Shown here: one piece after another, positions 31,482 through 42,049 of the stretch
Layout: every line of letters begins with the position of its first letter
Numbering within the stretch: position 1 is the stretch's first letter
From: Brachionus manjavacas
Lineage: Eukaryota; Rotifera; Eurotatoria; Ploima; Brachionidae
Length of the DNA stretch: 64,000 nucleotides
Direction: 5' to 3'
NCBI GenBank assembly: GCA_019054805.1
Contig: JAHQIY010000013.1
Location: 2,604,001-2,668,000, forward strand
Notes under the pieces: model-generated
Told to the model about the DNA's origin: nothing
Seen by the model: only the letters and a program-made list of their open reading frames with translations
Databases searched by the model: none
Position numbers and translations under genes: made by a program

Positions 31482-32600
31482 TGTGGAGTTTTGGTTATCA
31501 TGTCCAACATGTTTGTTAAGAACCAAGCTTGCAAAAGCTGTAATCAAAAAGGACATTTGACCCAGAGCTCTTTAGCTGAGAGGCTTAAATCGATTGAACG
31601 AGCAAAAATCGATTATAGCGAACTAGCGATTCAAGAAGAGGAAATTGAATCTGCAGGTGTTCCTCAAGGCTCAGTAATTAGTCCCCTTTTATTTAGTATA
31701 TATATAAATGACATCCCCAAAAGAAACAAAACAAATAACGAATACTCTTTGCTTTTCGCAGATGATCTAGTTACATTCTTCATTTATAACAAAAAAGGGA
31801 ACCCAGAAAATAAGATTAATAAATACACCAAAGAACTAGAACAATGGCTTATTAAATGGAAAATGAAGATGTCAGTTGAAAAGTCGTGTTCAGGAGTATT
31901 CTCTAAGTACAAGAAAGAAAGTGATAATCTTAACTTAAAAATTTATGGAAACAGAATAATGAACCAAAAAGAAATCAAGTTTCCTGGTATTAAATTTGAT
32001 TCTAAATTAAACTTTAATTTAATGGTAGACGAAATTAAAGAACGCTGCAATAAAAGGCTAAATATTATTAAGATACTGTCAAACAAAAAATGGGGTCTCA
32101 CTTAAAACACACTAGGAAATTTATATAAATCTTTAGTCGGATCAATTTTAGACTTTTCTTTTCCTTGCTTTAATTCATTTTCAGAAAATAATATCAAAAA
32201 ACTTCAAGCAATTCAGAACACAGCAGTCAGATCTATCCTTCAGTTAAAATATGATTCTCCCTCCAAAATGGTGCATCATGAGGCTTTTAATAAACTTAAA
32301 TTACTAACAGTTTCGAATCGGCTTTTTGAGTTGAGTGGGAGATATGTTGGGACAGAACTGTTGAGTCATTCTATTCCATTGATTGTCAGCCTAGTGGAGG
32401 AATACAACCAAAGTTTCGAATCAAGATATATTGAACACCCAACTCCATTGTGTAATTGCTACTTTACCATTTCCTCCTTTTTTCCTGAAGCTTCAACTAT
32501 GTAAACAAGTGTCACATGTGAAACCCTATTTCAATATCTCTTTTTGACTTTCTTTACTTTTTATTATAGCTTTTTTTGTTTTTTTTTTGTTTTAAAACTT
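31482..32600 (+). pseudogene. LINE-A fragment: ORF1 knuckle-RT fusion with 3' end (unit 2)
   Basis: Identical to 28,262-28,691 at first, then continues past the duplication breakpoint through KESDNLNLKIYGNRIMNQKE and the thumb region to a stop at 32,102 (WGLT then TAA); decayed sequence follows to the C terminus (32,268-32,504: LLSHSIPLIVSLVEEY) and 3' UTR. The open frame 31,491-32,105 is a 204-residue fusion of a damaged CCHC knuckle and the RT palm. The usual 3' hairpin is missing because other sequence begins near 32,600. Confidence 0.8.
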
Positions 32601-32714
32601 TACACCCGGGGTAATACAAAAAAAAATATTAATTTTTTACTTGGCTTATAATTGATTAGTTCGGTACTAATTTACAAAAATAAAAAAAAAAAATAAAAAA
32701 AAAATATAAAAAAA

Positions 32715-33420
32715 AGAGAGTAAAATTTTCAATTAATGTCTATGTCAGAGACTTCACCACTGTCTTCACAAACATCACCAACCTCTTCAACTGATACTTC
32801 GTCTCCAGAAAAGAAGCCATTAACACTTTGAGCAATGTCATCCTCAATGTCGTCAGTGAATTCGTTATTTAGAACAAAATGCCTCAATTGTCTAAGAAAC
32901 AAGTCAAGCATAGTTGATGTATTTTCTTGGTCAAACGAATTTATGGATTATAATTGGATCCAAGGCTTTCCAAATAATACTAATCCATTCTATTATCCTA
33001 GCGTAACCAGAAGATCGAACGTTACCCGATTTAGTGTAAGTTTTTTCTGAATTTAACAGCCAGTCATTCTAATGATTGCTATACAATGCCTTCTATGGCC
33101 TGAACCACGCAATGTCCGCCGGTTGCAAAAGGTTCGTAAGTCTTTTTGGAAGATAAGTAAGTTCAACGTTAGCTGCAGAGAATGAATTTTTGACCATTAA
33201 AGTAGAATGACACGGCGCACAATCTAATAACAAGTGAGCATTCTCAATTCCATTAACAATCATGTAAGGCTTCAAAACCTTTTCCAAATACTGAGTACTA
33301 ATAACTTGATCGTTGAAATTACCATTTGTACCAAAAACTACGACTACATTATTCGGTATAGTCAAAGGGGTAAAACCGTGAATTCTTTTATTTGATCGCT
33401 AATTAGTTGTGAGATTTATT
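32715..33420 (-). pseudogene. pogo/Tigger-like transposase fragment
   Basis: The minus strand reads KRIHGFTPLTIPNNVVVVFG, QYLEKVLKPYM, NAHLLLDCAPCHST (a DDE-domain D followed by xxxxH) and LPKRLTNLLQPADIAWFRP, typical of pogo/Tigger/Jerky DDE transposases. After stops it continues GYARIIEWISIIWKALDP and an acidic tail ending GEVSDIDIN. Several frameshifts and stops; dead. No clean terminal repeats were assigned. Confidence 0.7.
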
Positions 33421-33559
33421 TTTTTTTCGAAAAAAATATAAAATAATAAAAGAGAATATTGTCTTTAATTAAAAAAAAACTTTATTTAAAATAAAAGAAC
33501 GGTTCAAAAGTTATAGTTAAAATAAAAAAGATCTTTCATTACCGTTTCAACGCTTACAT

Positions 33560-34200
33560 TGGGGCATATCCATGAATTACATAAATTCAAGCAATTAAAA
33601 TACAAAAAAAAGTATAAGAAAATATATTTATCCTATTTTAAAACAAAATTTATCTATTTAGAACACTTTTTTGAACAAAAAAATTCCATAGTTAAATCAA
33701 AGCCTCTTGGAAGGCATTTCCCACAAAACCAATTGTTACATTTCTCACAAGAAATCCATTTGTTTTGATTTGTTTTGACTTTTCCAAATACTGTTTTACA
33801 CTTGTAACAACTTTTTTGGTCGTTCAGTGGAGATATTTCAATTTCAGACTCTTATTCATCTTCTTCATCACTGATTATTGTCACTTTTTTCCTCTTTTTG
33901 TTCAACTTTTTTTGCCTCTTCATGTTCTAATTGTTTCGAAACTTGATTCTCAGTCAAAACTTCACAATACTTTCATTTAATCCTCGTTTTTTTTGTTGAC
34001 GTTTTCTCTTTATTTGCTGATTGTAGATGTTGAAGAACAGATTGAACAAATGACTTTTTCGCCTCTCCAACTAAGTTGGCCGATTTTTTTTTTCCCAACT
34101 TAATTGTGTCTGATCTTGCCGGCTTTTTGAGTGAAGAATTTTCAAGTTCATCATTTTTTGTCTCGTCAAATGTTTTACCAATTGCTAATTCTTTCTGGCT
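33560..34200 (-). pseudogene. C-terminal scrap of a second transposase with PHD-like finger
   Basis: The minus strand gives a Lys/Ser-rich linker (KKPARSDTIKLGKKKSANLV, SFVQSVLQHLQSAN), an acidic part with stops, then CYKCKTVFGK ... KWISCEKCNNWFCGKCLP, a C-x2-C...C-x2-C-x-x-W-x-C-x2-C finger like those at the C terminus of some pogo-type transposases. It precedes the DDE fragment on this strand, so it must come from a different copy. Confidence 0.5.
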
Positions 34201-34352
34201 TTAAATTCTTATAAGCTTTTAGGGAAAAAAAAAAAAAAAAAAAAAATAAAAATTTGAAAATTTGTCGTTTGGCTTAGCAAATTTGAAAAACCAAAATTTA
34301 ATTAAAAGCGTCATCACGTGATTTAAAAACCGTTGAAAGTTGTGTGTAGGCA

Positions 34353-35561
34353 ATGTCGCTCAACAAAACAAACCAAAACCGACGGTGGATATTTAAAAAT
34401 TCGGTCAAGCTAAACTTGAAGAAGTTAGACAAACCGATTAGCCATAAAGTCTTATTTAGTGCACTTGATGTCGTCCTGAACCATGTGGAAAATGATGCGA
34501 TCACAAGTATCTACAATTTCTCTTCAAACAAAGTTTGGATAATAGAGTTTAATGCTGCTTTTAATGTTGCCAAAGTTTTCGATCGTGACATCAATATCAA
34601 TGGAACCATTTTCAGACTTGAAGATGCAAATAAAGTCCCGGATCTCAGAAGGTATTGTACTTTTCGATTTCACTTCTTGCCCTCTGATTTCGAGAATCAT
34701 AGACTTGGAACCTTCTTTAATGCTGTTCGAATTGATGGACTCAATATTGAACACATTACCGAAGAAAAATAGAAAGATAGACCCGAGAGGAAAAATGGTG
34801 TCAGAAGGGTGAGAATATCATTTCCAAAAGAAGTTGAGAATAATATTGGAAGCTTGTCAGGCACCACAATAATGTATGGTTTAAAGTGTCTTGTGTCAAT
34901 TGTTGGACAAAAGCAGAAATGCTATTTTTGTGATGATGAAGGACACAACATTGCTAAATGCCCTGTCAAAGAAATACAATGCGAAAATTGTCATCAGAAA
35001 GGACATTTGACAAAAAAATGCTCCATTGCCGAAAAGCTTAAGTCGCTTGAAAGGAAAAAGATTGACTACAATGATCTTTATATTGACCAAGAAGAAACGC
35101 AATCATTATTTGAAGCTGACCAAAAAGATAATGAAGAAAATGTGATGCCAAAAACACCTGGATATCAGCCAACAAATTTCAATGACGTAATATCCCAAAT
35201 TAGCCCAAAAGACCTTAAAACTCCAGTTTTAGAAGAAGCTTTGGTAAGTCGTTTAAACGATTTTCTACCACTATGCCAGTCACCTGTCAATGTACGCTCA
35301 AATGATCAGAATGAGACTGTGAATTTTTTCCAAACCAAAAATCAAACCAAGAGATTTCCCGAATCTGATCCAAATGAAAAAGAGCTCACCGAAAATGAAT
35401 CAAAGAAACCATTAGTTGTCTTAGAAAATCAAAACGACAGTACCTTCGAGTCTGAATTAAACAGTTCAACAACTGAATGTTCAATTCAAGTAGATCAATC
35501 ATCTAACGAAATTGGTCAGCAAACTGCCAGTCAAAACAGCATTGAAGAAAATTTAGAATGA
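34353..35561 (+). pseudogene. LINE-A ORF1 (gag-like), one in-frame stop
   Basis: Two open parts (34,353-34,772 and 34,809-35,561) are in the same frame, separated only by a TAG at 34,770, so the full ORF1 is about 402 codons. In the older copy at 1,380 that codon is TAC. The first part is a conserved N-terminal region (ININGTIFRLED, FFNAVRIDGL); the second has two intact CCHC knuckles, C-Y-F-C-x4-H-x4-C and C-E-N-C-x4-H-x4-C (about 34,919-35,022), then a long acidic, disordered tail. LINE ORF1 proteins bind the element RNA. The stop codon TGA overlaps the ORF2 start as ATGA at 35,558-35,561. Confidence 0.85.
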
Positions 35562-38470
35562 ACAAGAAGTTAAATAAATCAACTTTAAGAACAAAACCTC
35601 TTAATAAAACAAGGTTAGTAATTACACACTGGAATTGTCTTCATTTACCTAGTAGGGTTCATCTCTTAGCCAATTTTTTAGCTCAAAAATGTCCAGACAT
35701 TGTTTTGCTCAATGAACTATAGATAGATTTAAGTGAGGCAAATATTTATCTTGATTTTCACAATTATCAATTCATAACAAAACCACGCAACAAGTATGGA
35801 GGAGGAGTAGCAATTTTAATAGGGGAATGAATTGAATTTATACAAGATTTCTCTTATGAGGAATTCAATTCCGAACTCCTTTGTATAAAAATGAACTTGG
35901 GAAAGAATAATGAATTGTTTATATTCAGTCTTTATAATCCACCCAATATGCTTCTGAACTTTGAGTTCTTTAAAACTGTTAATAAAAAATGTAGAAACTA
36001 CATTTTAGGTGGTGATCTTAACGCCAGAACAAAGCAAATTGGCTGCGTAGGGGAAAATGAAAACGGCATAATGTTGGAAAGAATAATCAATGAGTTAGAC
36101 TTCTCAGTAATCAATGATAAGCGTCCTACTTTCAATATTTTTAATAGGAATTACTTTGAAATTCTTGATCTTTTCTTAGTTTCATCTTCATTAATTGACA
36201 AAATTACCGACTTTTGTGTCCTAAATAGTCAAGACATGACTAGTGACCATTTCCCAATCGAAGCATCGATTTCTATGGGCTATCAATTAGAAAATAAATC
36301 AGCAGCTAAAAAGTTTAACTATAAGAAAGCAAACTGGCAATTATTCAGCGAGATTTTAAATTTTCAAATAGTGAATATCACTGAAAGTTCCCTCACAATA
36401 GATCAAATAAATGATAAAATTACAGAAAAAATTATTTCTACTTCACATAAAAGCATTCCTTATCATTCGCAGAAAATCTACAAAACCAGTCTTCCCCGAA
36501 CATTGTTATTCTGATAAAAGAACGCAGGAAAGTAAGAAGAAACTTTCAAAAAACTCGCTGTCAAAATCTCAAGAAAATATTTAATCAACTTACATTCGAG
36601 TTAAAGGCCTCTTTAAAAAAATTCTGGAATCAAAATTGGTTTGATTTTATTGAGAAGATGGGAAAAAACCCACTGACAAGTAGACCTTTTTGGAAAAAAA
36701 TAAATAAATTTAGAACAAAAAAGGATCAAATTTAATTCCTAAATTGATTTTAAATGAAAGGGAATTCAAAACTAATGAAGAAAAGGGAAAATGCTTTGGA
36801 GAACTCTTATCGTCAATATTTAGTCCTAATTCTGATTTAATTGATACTGAGAAAGATATCGAAATTCTAAATTCTAACTCTGTTTTCTTTAGGAATTATA
36901 ACCAGTCTAATTTTAATGATCCAATTTGCTTAAATGAATTAATTATGGCTCTAAAAAGATTGAAAAATGAAGCGGCATCAGGACCTGACCAAATTCATAA
37001 TCAAATGTTAAAAAACTTACCTAGAAATTCATTAATAGAAATTAAAGAACTTTTTAATTTATCTCTTTGATAAAGGTAGAGTCCCTAAAGCATGGAAAAC
37101 ATCGAACATTACTATGATTCAAAAAAAAGCCTCTTCTTTACAAGATCCTTCAAATTATAGACCAATTAGTATAACGAGTTGATTAGGAAAGCTCCTGGAA
37201 CGCATAGTATTTTCAAGATTATTCAATTTTTTTGCACAAAATTCACTCCTTATCCAGAAGCAGTCTGGATTTAGAAAACACTGGCGAGCATCAGATAATC
37301 TTTTCTTTTTAATTCAAAAAATTGTGGAAGCATTTAATAGAAAAAAAAGAGTTTGTGGCCTTTTTTTTGATATTTCTAAAGCCTTTGATAGGGTTTGGCA
37401 TGAAGGTCTTCTTTTCAAATTGATTAAAATGAATCCATCTCATTACGTGACTAACTGGATTAGATCCTTTTTAGATAGTAGGATATTTAAGGTAAATGTG
37501 AATGACCAATTGAGCGACGAATATCAAATAACTGCAGGTGTTCCTCAAGGCTCAGTAATTAGTCCTCATTTATTTAGCATTTATATTAAAAACATCCCCA
37601 AAAGAAACAAAACAAATAACGAATACTCTTTGCTTTTCGCAGATGATCTAGTTACATTCTTCATTTATAACAAAAAAGATATTGTCAAACAAAAAATGGG
37701 TTTCATTTTTGGAAAAAAAATTTCAAACATTTGACTCGTTGAAGGCTCTTGTTGATTTTTTTCCGAAAATTTATTCATATCAATAAGTGATCGGAATCTT
37801 TTTGGCATTATCTAATTCAAAAAAATTAGCTGAGTTTAGAAATAGGCTTTTTATTTCGAGGGGAAGAAAATTCAGAGAGTTATGGTCAGCTGAAAAATAT
37901 TGAAAAAAATTTAAAAAAGTAAAATGGTAAATGAAAGTCATTTATCATTAAGTAAAATGATAAATGAAAGTCAAAAAACATAATTTTCATTTTATCAAAT
38001 GTAGCACATTAAATTGCAAATTTAATAAGGAATCTATTGGTATGCTTGGTTTTTTGAAATGTTCAGTTTTTGTCATTTTGGGAAAAAATTTCAAACAATT
38101 GACTCATTGAACGCTCTTGGTGATTTTTTTTCGACAATTTATTCATATCAATAAGTGATCGGAATCTTTTTGGCATTTTCTTGTTCATAAAAATTAAACT
38201 CCATTGTGTAATTGCTACCTTACTATTTCTTCTTTTTTTCCTGAAACTTGAACTATTTAATCATGTGCCACATGAAACAATCTTTTCCAATTTATGTCTT
38301 TTCAACTTTAATTTTTTTTAGCTTATTTACTCTATTTTGATTCTTTTTTTTTTTTTATCTAATTTTATTAACTTTAATTTTATTTTTATTTTATTCTTTA
38401 TTTTATTTTTAATTTATTCTGAAGGAGCTTGAGCTCGGTACAGAAAACAAATAAATAAAATAATAATGGG
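35558..38470 (+). pseudogene. LINE-A ORF2 (endonuclease and RT) and 3' UTR, damaged
   Basis: From ATG 35,558: an AP-type endonuclease (HWNCLHLPSRVH, LGGDLNARTKQIG, DHFPIEA; about 35,615-36,260), a linker (KFNYKKANWQLF), then RT with DPSNYRPISITS, FFDISKAFDRVWHEGLL (37,360-37,410), AGVPQGSVISPHLFSIYI and FADDLVTFF (37,634-37,660). In-frame stops at 35,720 (TAG) and 35,828 (TGA), others later, and an internal deletion at 37,678 joining the RT palm to the thumb (DIVKQKMG). The 3' end (38,190-38,470) ends GAAGGAGCTTGAGCTCGGTA and an AAATAAATAAA tail. The domain order places it with jockey/CR1-type LINEs. Non-functional. Confidence 0.85.
37700..38195. repeat. Insert with a ~120-bp direct repeat inside LINE-A
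   Basis: Units at about 37,704-37,820 and 38,075-38,190 share TTGACTC(G/A)TTGAA(G/C)GCTCTT, ATTTATTCATATCAATAAGTG and ATCGGAATCTTTTTGGCATT. A short palindrome of GTCATTTATCAT / ATGATAAATGA lies between at 37,936-37,971. Origin unknown. Confidence 0.6.
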
Positions 38471-39379
38471 TTTTTTGGAAGTTACTTCTCGGCATTTTTA
38501 AAAATTTTTTTTTTAAATATCAATCAAATAGAAAATTCACACTATTTTTTGCAATTAATGAAATTAACGGTTTAACCCCAATTCCATTTTTTTCTAAAAC
38601 TTTTTATTTTAAAATAACAGAAAATCGGTTAAGTTTTTGAATTTTCAACTACAAATTCGTAATCAGACTCAAATTCTTTGTTCAAAATTTTTACAAATTT
38701 TCAAGAAAGTTTTTTTTTGAGGATCGGCATTTTCTTTTATGTAGCGAAGATTAGTCGTTTATTTATTTATTTATTTATTTCACTGAACGCCTTGAAGGCG
38801 ATGTAAATGTATAAGATTAACAAAAGAAAAAAAAGACAAAAAATTAGATAGTTTCTAAATAAATATATAAGAAAAATGTTAATTTTTTTTTTTATTATTT
38901 AAATGAAATAAAAAAAAAATAAATAATAAGTTTTTTGATAAAAGTTAGAGCTTGACTTCATTTTTAATTGCGTATTGTGAATTTCAGCACAACAAATAAA
39001 GGGGCATCATTTTTTTCCTTTTTTCTACAATTCCAGAATTGGTTAATTCAAATGGTACAATGGTACAAAAAACAAAATGTTAAAATGTCAAAACCTTAGT
39101 TCCGACAGACTAAAACATGTTTAGCTTTGTAAAATTGTTAATTATAATTAAAAAAGTTTTGTTTTGATATATTTGTCTTTTAATATAAATAATTACATGT
39201 ATTATTGTATTACATATAGGGATAACTGTTTCAACGCACCCTAAAAATCTAACAAACACACTCACTTAATAACACCCCTTAATCATTATTCTGCACACTC
39301 AAAAAAAATTTTTCCAAACTGAATAAAAAATTAGCTTAATTTTATACGTTTTCCAAGTCAGAATAACACATTTTTCTGG
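38471..39379. other. AT-rich spacer with another LINE-type tail
   Basis: At 38,755-38,815 a TTTATTTATTTATTTATTT run followed by CACTGAACGCCTTGAAGGCG looks like the reverse of a LINE 3' tail with hairpin (CGCCTTGAAGGCG) from another family. Otherwise nothing recognised. Confidence 0.4.
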
Positions 39380-39500
39380 CAAAGTAAAAGCCTCTTTAAA
39401 AAGGCCTTTTAAAATAAATTTTGGAATCAAAATTGATTTGATTTTATCGAGAAGATGGGAAAAAACCCAATGACAAATAGACCTTTAAATTCTAATATTT
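39380..39500 (+). mobile_element. Small LINE-A ORF2 fragment
   Basis: Matches the linker between endonuclease and RT (compare 36,600-36,690): TTTTATCGAGAAGATGGGAA, AAAACCCAATGACAAATAGA. Too short to carry a domain. Confidence 0.7.
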
Positions 39501-39535
39501 TCAATATTAAAAACTCATTAGACTATAGCAAAATT

Positions 39536-40139
39536 CAGTGGCGTAGCGCCATTGAGGCGAAGTGGGGCGGCCGCCACACCATTTTTTTAGTTTAGACGAG
39601 AATACATATTGAACTTGTATTTATTTTTTAAAAATTAATAACTTGACCTTGCATGAATTAATAATTAAAATAATATAACCCCTCCTGTTTTTCATTTTTA
39701 TGGTTAAAAGTGTTTTGTGCATTAAATATTTAGATCTTGTGTTTATTTAAGTTAATTATGGACATTTCAAATTTAAGTTAAATATGAACAAACAAATTCG
39801 AATTTTTTTTATATTTAAAATTCTGCTCCAAAATAAAACAAAAATTTATTAATTTTTCAATTGAAAATTGAATAAAAAATTTTAATGAGAATAAAAATTG
39901 AAAATATAATAATTGATTTCTTCTTGCGATTATTATGATTAAAATTTTAAGCTTTAATTATTGAAAAATTTCTAAAAAAATACTTAAAACCTTAAAGCTA
40001 TTAAAAAATTTAAAAAAAAAAAATTTTATAAAAAAATTTTAAATTTTTTTATTTGACCTACTCGGGACCCCCCTTTCCCCATTTTGACCACAAAACTGAA
40101 TCTCGCCACACCATTTTAAAAATCCTGTGTACGCCACTA
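39536..40139. mobile_element. hAT-like MITE (AGTGGCGTA ends)
   Basis: Ends AGTGGCGTAGCGCC (39,538 on) and, read inward, AGTGGCGTACACAGG (40,139 back) are inverted; further in, GCCGCCACACCATTTTT and CGCCACACCATTTTAAAA recur in direct orientation. CAGTGGCGTA-type ends are common in hAT elements. The flanks AGCAAAAT and AGCAAACT are a near-match 8-bp duplication. No transposase inside. Confidence 0.6.
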
Positions 40140-40429
40140 GCAAACTGGAAAGCACACTGGGGCTGTAGTGAATTTTTTTCTTTAAAAATACTTTTTTAAA
40201 TTTTTTTTTATTTTTAGCCCGGGGTAAAAAAGAAATTTTATAATTAAAAAACTGGGGCTTTACTCGAGTCAAAGGTAAGGGGGTTATAGCTACATATATT
40301 CTATTACCCCGGGGTAGTTTACAAGGATTTACGGTAACTTTTATGCTAATTATAGAAAAAAAATTCTTTAAAGCTTAGCTTTAAAAAAAGGATCCTAAGT
40401 CAAGTCATTGACTTGACTTTAAATAACTT
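40140..40429. repeat. CCCGGGGTAA inverted pair and TGACTTGACTT palindrome
   Basis: CCCGGGGTAA at 40,218 and TTACCCCGGGG at 40,304 face each other, suggesting a ~100-bp mini-element; the same motif occurs alone at 32,605. At 40,397-40,420 a palindrome of TCAAGTCATTGACTTGA matches the ends of the fold-back element at 3,638. Confidence 0.4.
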
Positions 40430-40780
40430 AAATTTTTGACTTACGCATTGTATAATTGCTACCTTATTATTTCTTCTCTGATATGTTCAATACTTTAACA
40501 TGTTGCACCTGTCATTAAAAAAAACAAATAAAAAAAAATATTTTTCACAATTTTACTTTTATTTTATTTTAAGTTAGAAGAATCTCTCAAAAAACTCTCT
40601 GTCAAGCAAAAATCTAATCCTTTTAAATCTGAGTTAAAAGCCTCTTAAAAAAATTGGGAAATCAAAATTGGTTTGATTTCATTCAGAAGATGGTAAAAAA
40701 AAACCTCTGTCAAGTAGACCTGTTTGGGAACAATAAATAAATTTAAATCAGAAAAAGGATCAAAATTATATTTGTAAGCA
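40430..40780 (+). mobile_element. Two small LINE-A scraps
   Basis: 40,440-40,530 matches the LINE-A 3' UTR start (TATAATTGCTACCTTA); 40,570-40,775 matches the endonuclease-RT linker (AATCAAAATTGGTTTGATTT, AAGTAGACCTGTTTGG). Their order is 3' end then internal part, so they come from two copies or a rearrangement. Confidence 0.65.
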
Positions 40781-41130
40781 TTTTATAGGTATTGCAAATA
40801 GTCAAGATATTAATCTTGTTACAGTTTTTCCTGTTGCAGCTTAAACTGTACGACTCAATCAAATACGAAGGTCACAAAGATCAGCACTTAAAAGCTTTTA
40901 ATAGCTTTTAATTTTTTAATAGCGGGTGCGGTGTTTTGCAAAAAAAAATTGTCTATTTTAAGTCAATACTAAATGAGTTTGAATTTAAATACGGCATGTA
41001 ATTATTAATTATGTTATTAATATTGAAAAAAAAACAAAATTACTGAACTAAGGAACAAATGTATTGTTTTATTTCTATTACAATAAAAAAGGTACATAAA
41101 TAAAAAAAGTAATACATTCCTACTGGTTCC
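40781..41130. other. Unassigned spacer
   Basis: AT-rich. 40,800-40,960 has a less biased stretch (GTTGCAGCTTAAACTGTACG, AAGGTCACAAAGATCAGC) that looks like a decayed coding fragment but I cannot name it. Confidence 0.3.
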
Positions 41131-41335
41131 CATCTTAGCAAGTCTAGATTGTTAGCTTGTTGTAACTAATATTATTATTATTTATTATTATTTTGACGTA
41201 AAAATTTAAACAGTTTTTTCTTTTTGCAGTAATTTTTTATGTGTAATGAGAAAGGAGCTACCATAGGTGACCTCCTAGTAGGCCACCTCCGCAAGCTAGT
41301 CTTGCTGTAGCTTATGTATATTATTATTATTACTC
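41131..41335 (+). repeat. Two hairpin-(ATT)n repeat ends
   Basis: Two units end in TTGT(T)GTAACTAATATTATTA (41,131-41,190) and CTTGCTGTAGCTTATG followed by (ATT)n (41,262-41,333). The second has a hairpin GGTGACCTCC-TAGTA-GGCCACC. Related ends occur at 56,614-56,690 and, inverted, at 63,905-63,985. They look like 3' ends of a LINE/SINE family. Confidence 0.55.
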
Positions 41336-41587
41336 AGCCGAGAATAGACTGCAATCACATGATCACATTTATAATTCTTAAGCCAATCTTTGCAGCTGCA
41401 AGTACACATAATTCGTCTTTTGCTCTTCCCATTTTGAATGATCTTGAACCTCGTCTGTCACTTCAATACTGATAGAGTCGTTAAAACAATTACGAATTGT
41501 ACATTTAGTGCATTGATACCAAATGACATCGCCAGGCAAATTCTCTATCGCCCGTTTACAGGTCCAATCGTTATCGGCAAAAGTCAT
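41336..41587 (-). pseudogene. MULE transposase C-terminal scrap with SWIM finger
   Basis: The minus strand reads MTFADNDWTCKRAIENLPGD, WYQCTKC ... SKWEEQKT, then, after a one-base frame change, IMCTCSCKDWLKNYKCDHVI, a C-x-C...C-x-H SWIM finger. It differs from the MULE at 23,179-25,437, so it is a second MULE lineage. Truncated at 41,336 by the (ATT)n repeat. Confidence 0.65.
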
Positions 41588-42049
41588 AGCTAGATGTCCT
41601 TGAGCTGATTCTAAGTTATGAAAACTACATAAAGGAAGCTAAAATTTTCCTTTTTCCCTAATTTTTTAAATTTTTCCTGGTTCAATCGACTCATCCAGGC
41701 TTAAGTTTGGGATTTTTTTGATAAAAGAAATTTTTTGAAAAGTGAATTTGGTCTAGCTCAATAATTTCCTTTATGTATAACACCAGTAAACTCATCTTGT
41801 CGTAATCAGCTTTAGAAGGTCTTAAATTAATATCAAAAATTATATAATATTGAAATATTGTTGTTTTGTTTTATAGTTTATTTAATAAATTTAATAATTT
41901 TTTTTTTTTTAAATGGCTTTGAGTAATTAAACTCCTTTCACCATTGTTAGAAGAATTTTTAAATAGTGTTAGAGTTTAAATAGTGTTAGAGTTGCTAGTG
42001 TTTGTTAGTTATTTCAGAAAGAACAAATTACAAATACATTTTAGAAAAG
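41588..42049. other. Spacer
   Basis: AT-rich. The unit TTTAAATAGTGTTAGAGTT is duplicated in tandem at 41,958-41,993. No gene recognised. Confidence 0.4.

Noticed and set aside
34298-35102. Minus-strand and alternative frames over LINE ORF1
   Set aside because: Shadows of the ORF1 coding sequence, which explains conserved blocks and zinc knuckles.
40039-40272. 77-codon minus frame
   Set aside because: Spans the border of the hAT-like MITE and low-complexity sequence; no conservation or domain.
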